Shown one piece after another: positions 4,619-5,336 of a stretch of DNA of 5,336 bases. Made by a program: the position numbers and the translations under genes. Position 1 is the stretch's first letter, and every line of letters starts with the position of its first letter. The DNA is from an uncultured beta proteobacterium (GTDB lineage: Bacteria; Pseudomonadota; Gammaproteobacteria; Burkholderiales; Burkholderiaceae_C): assembly GCA_903870955.1 (NCBI GenBank), contig CAIQEX010000379.1:1-5336 (forward strand). The letters are read 5' to 3'. The notes under the pieces were generated by a model. The model had not been told where the DNA came from. It did not search any database and saw nothing but the letters and a program-made list of their open reading frames with translations.

Positions 4619-5336
4619 ATGAGTTACACGATTAATACCAACATCAATTCGCTGAATTCTCAGCGGAATGCGGGTATGAACAGTTCTTCACTGTCTATTT
4701 CGATGCAGCGTTTGTCTTCGGGTCTGCGCATCAACAGCGCCAAGGACGATGCCGCTGGCCTGGCCATTGCGACCCGGATGGATTCCCAATACCGTGGCAT
4801 GAATGTGGCGGTGCGCAACGCGAATGACGGTATCTCGTTGGCGCAAACGGCTGAAGGTGGCTTGCAGACCCTGACCGACATGGTGCAGCGGATGCGTGAA
4901 TTGGCGGTTCAGGCGACCAACGGCACCAACACTTCAAGCGACCTCTCTGCGTTGAATCAGGAATACACCCAGCTGTCGACTGAAATTCAGCGTACCGTGA
5001 GTTCGGTCCAGTTCAATGGTCAGTCATTGCTGGACACTACGGCACAGTTTGACTTCCAGGTGGGTGCGAATTCGGGTCAGACCATCTCGGTTTCTGCTAC
5101 CCAGATGAGTGTGGCCTCAAGCAACTTGACAGCGGCCTATGGCGCTGGCGCGGCAAGTGCGATCAGCACGGCTGCAACCAGTGCCAATGCCGCCAACATC
5201 AGCGCGCTGGACGACGCGTTGACGGCGATCAACGGTGCGCGTGCGAATTTGGGCGCTGTTCAAAGTCGCTTTATCAACACCATCAACTTCCTTCAGACGG
5301 CGGCTGAAAACCAGGCAGCTGCGAAGGGACGGAAGA
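4619..5336 (+). CDS. fliC: Flagellin, filament subunit, 3' end cut by the window edge
   Basis: Flagellin is exported through the flagellar channel and polymerises into the filament. 239 codons are visible, with no stop before the edge. The N-terminal D0/D1 domain is clear: [14 protein letters not shown] (4-17), [20 protein letters not shown] (30-49), [14 protein letters not shown] (69-82) and [10 protein letters not shown] (90-99), the last overlapping the conserved TLR5-recognised segment. The D1 continuation QFNGQSLLD (131-139) follows. A short Ala/Ser/Thr-rich spacer (about 165-192) leads straight into the C-terminal D1 helix [20 protein letters not shown] (196-215) and AAENQAA. There is thus almost no variable D2/D3 domain, and the full protein should be about 270-280 residues. 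The final codons (AAKGRK) depart from the usual AAR-x-R-[IV]. The gene is divergent from flhD. Confidence 0.95.
   Translation, partial: MSYTINTNINSLNSQRNAGMNSSSLSISMQRLSSGLRINSAKDDAAGLAIATRMDSQYRGMNVAVRNANDGISLAQTAEGGLQTLTDMVQRMRELAVQATNGTNTSSDLSALNQEYTQLSTEIQRTVSSVQFNGQSLLDTTAQFDFQVGANSGQTISVSATQMSVASSNLTAAYGAGAASAISTAATSANAANISALDDALTAINGARANLGAVQSRFINTINFLQTAAENQAAAKGRK

Noticed and set aside
1..5336. CRISPR arrays, tRNA or rRNA genes, insertion sequences, toxin-antitoxin or defence genes
   Set aside because: No regularly spaced repeats, RNA-gene signatures, transposase motifs or non-flagellar proteins were seen on either strand. The coding content is an ordinary flagellar/chemotaxis block.

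Overview
The window is a flagellar motility and chemotaxis locus from a betaproteobacterium. It is most likely a Burkholderiales member of the Comamonadaceae type. The grounds are the FlhDC master regulator placed beside motAB, cheY and cheZ, the protein sequences, the moderately high GC content, and a GC-rich REP-like intergenic element of a kind I associate from memory with Comamonadaceae genomes. No species can be named from the sequence alone.

Layout. Seven genes read leftward on the minus strand in the order flhD, flhC, motA, motB, cheY, cheZ, flhB. The flhB gene is cut by the left edge after its first 58 codons. One gene, a short flagellin (fliC), reads rightward from 4619 and is cut by the right edge after 239 codons. 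The flhD and fliC genes diverge from a 335-bp regulatory region (4284-4618). It holds a very good sigma-28 (FliA) promoter for fliC, a weaker second sigma-28-like site, a 9-bp direct repeat, two abutting dyads, a predicted hairpin at the 5' end of the fliC message, and a possible hairpin over the flhD ribosome binding site. The flhC-motA gap (117 bp) holds a plausible sigma-28 site for motA and an 8-bp inverted repeat. The cheZ-flhB gap (193 bp) holds the REP-like element and small dyads, and it probably separates two transcription units.

How the genes work together. FlhD and FlhC form the class I activator that starts the flagellar cascade. FlhB is a membrane component of the flagellar export apparatus and controls the switch in export specificity. 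MotA and MotB form the proton-driven stator. CheY-phosphate binds the motor switch, and CheZ removes that phosphate. Flagellin is the late filament subunit. The window therefore joins the top of the hierarchy (flhDC) to its last tier (fliC and probably motAB-cheYZ, behind sigma-28-type promoters).

All protein-coding content belongs to well-known families with their key residues intact, and I see no novel protein system. What deserves a second look is the non-coding sequence: the palindromes and repeats between flhD and fliC, the inverted repeat in the flhC-motA gap, and the REP-like element after cheZ.
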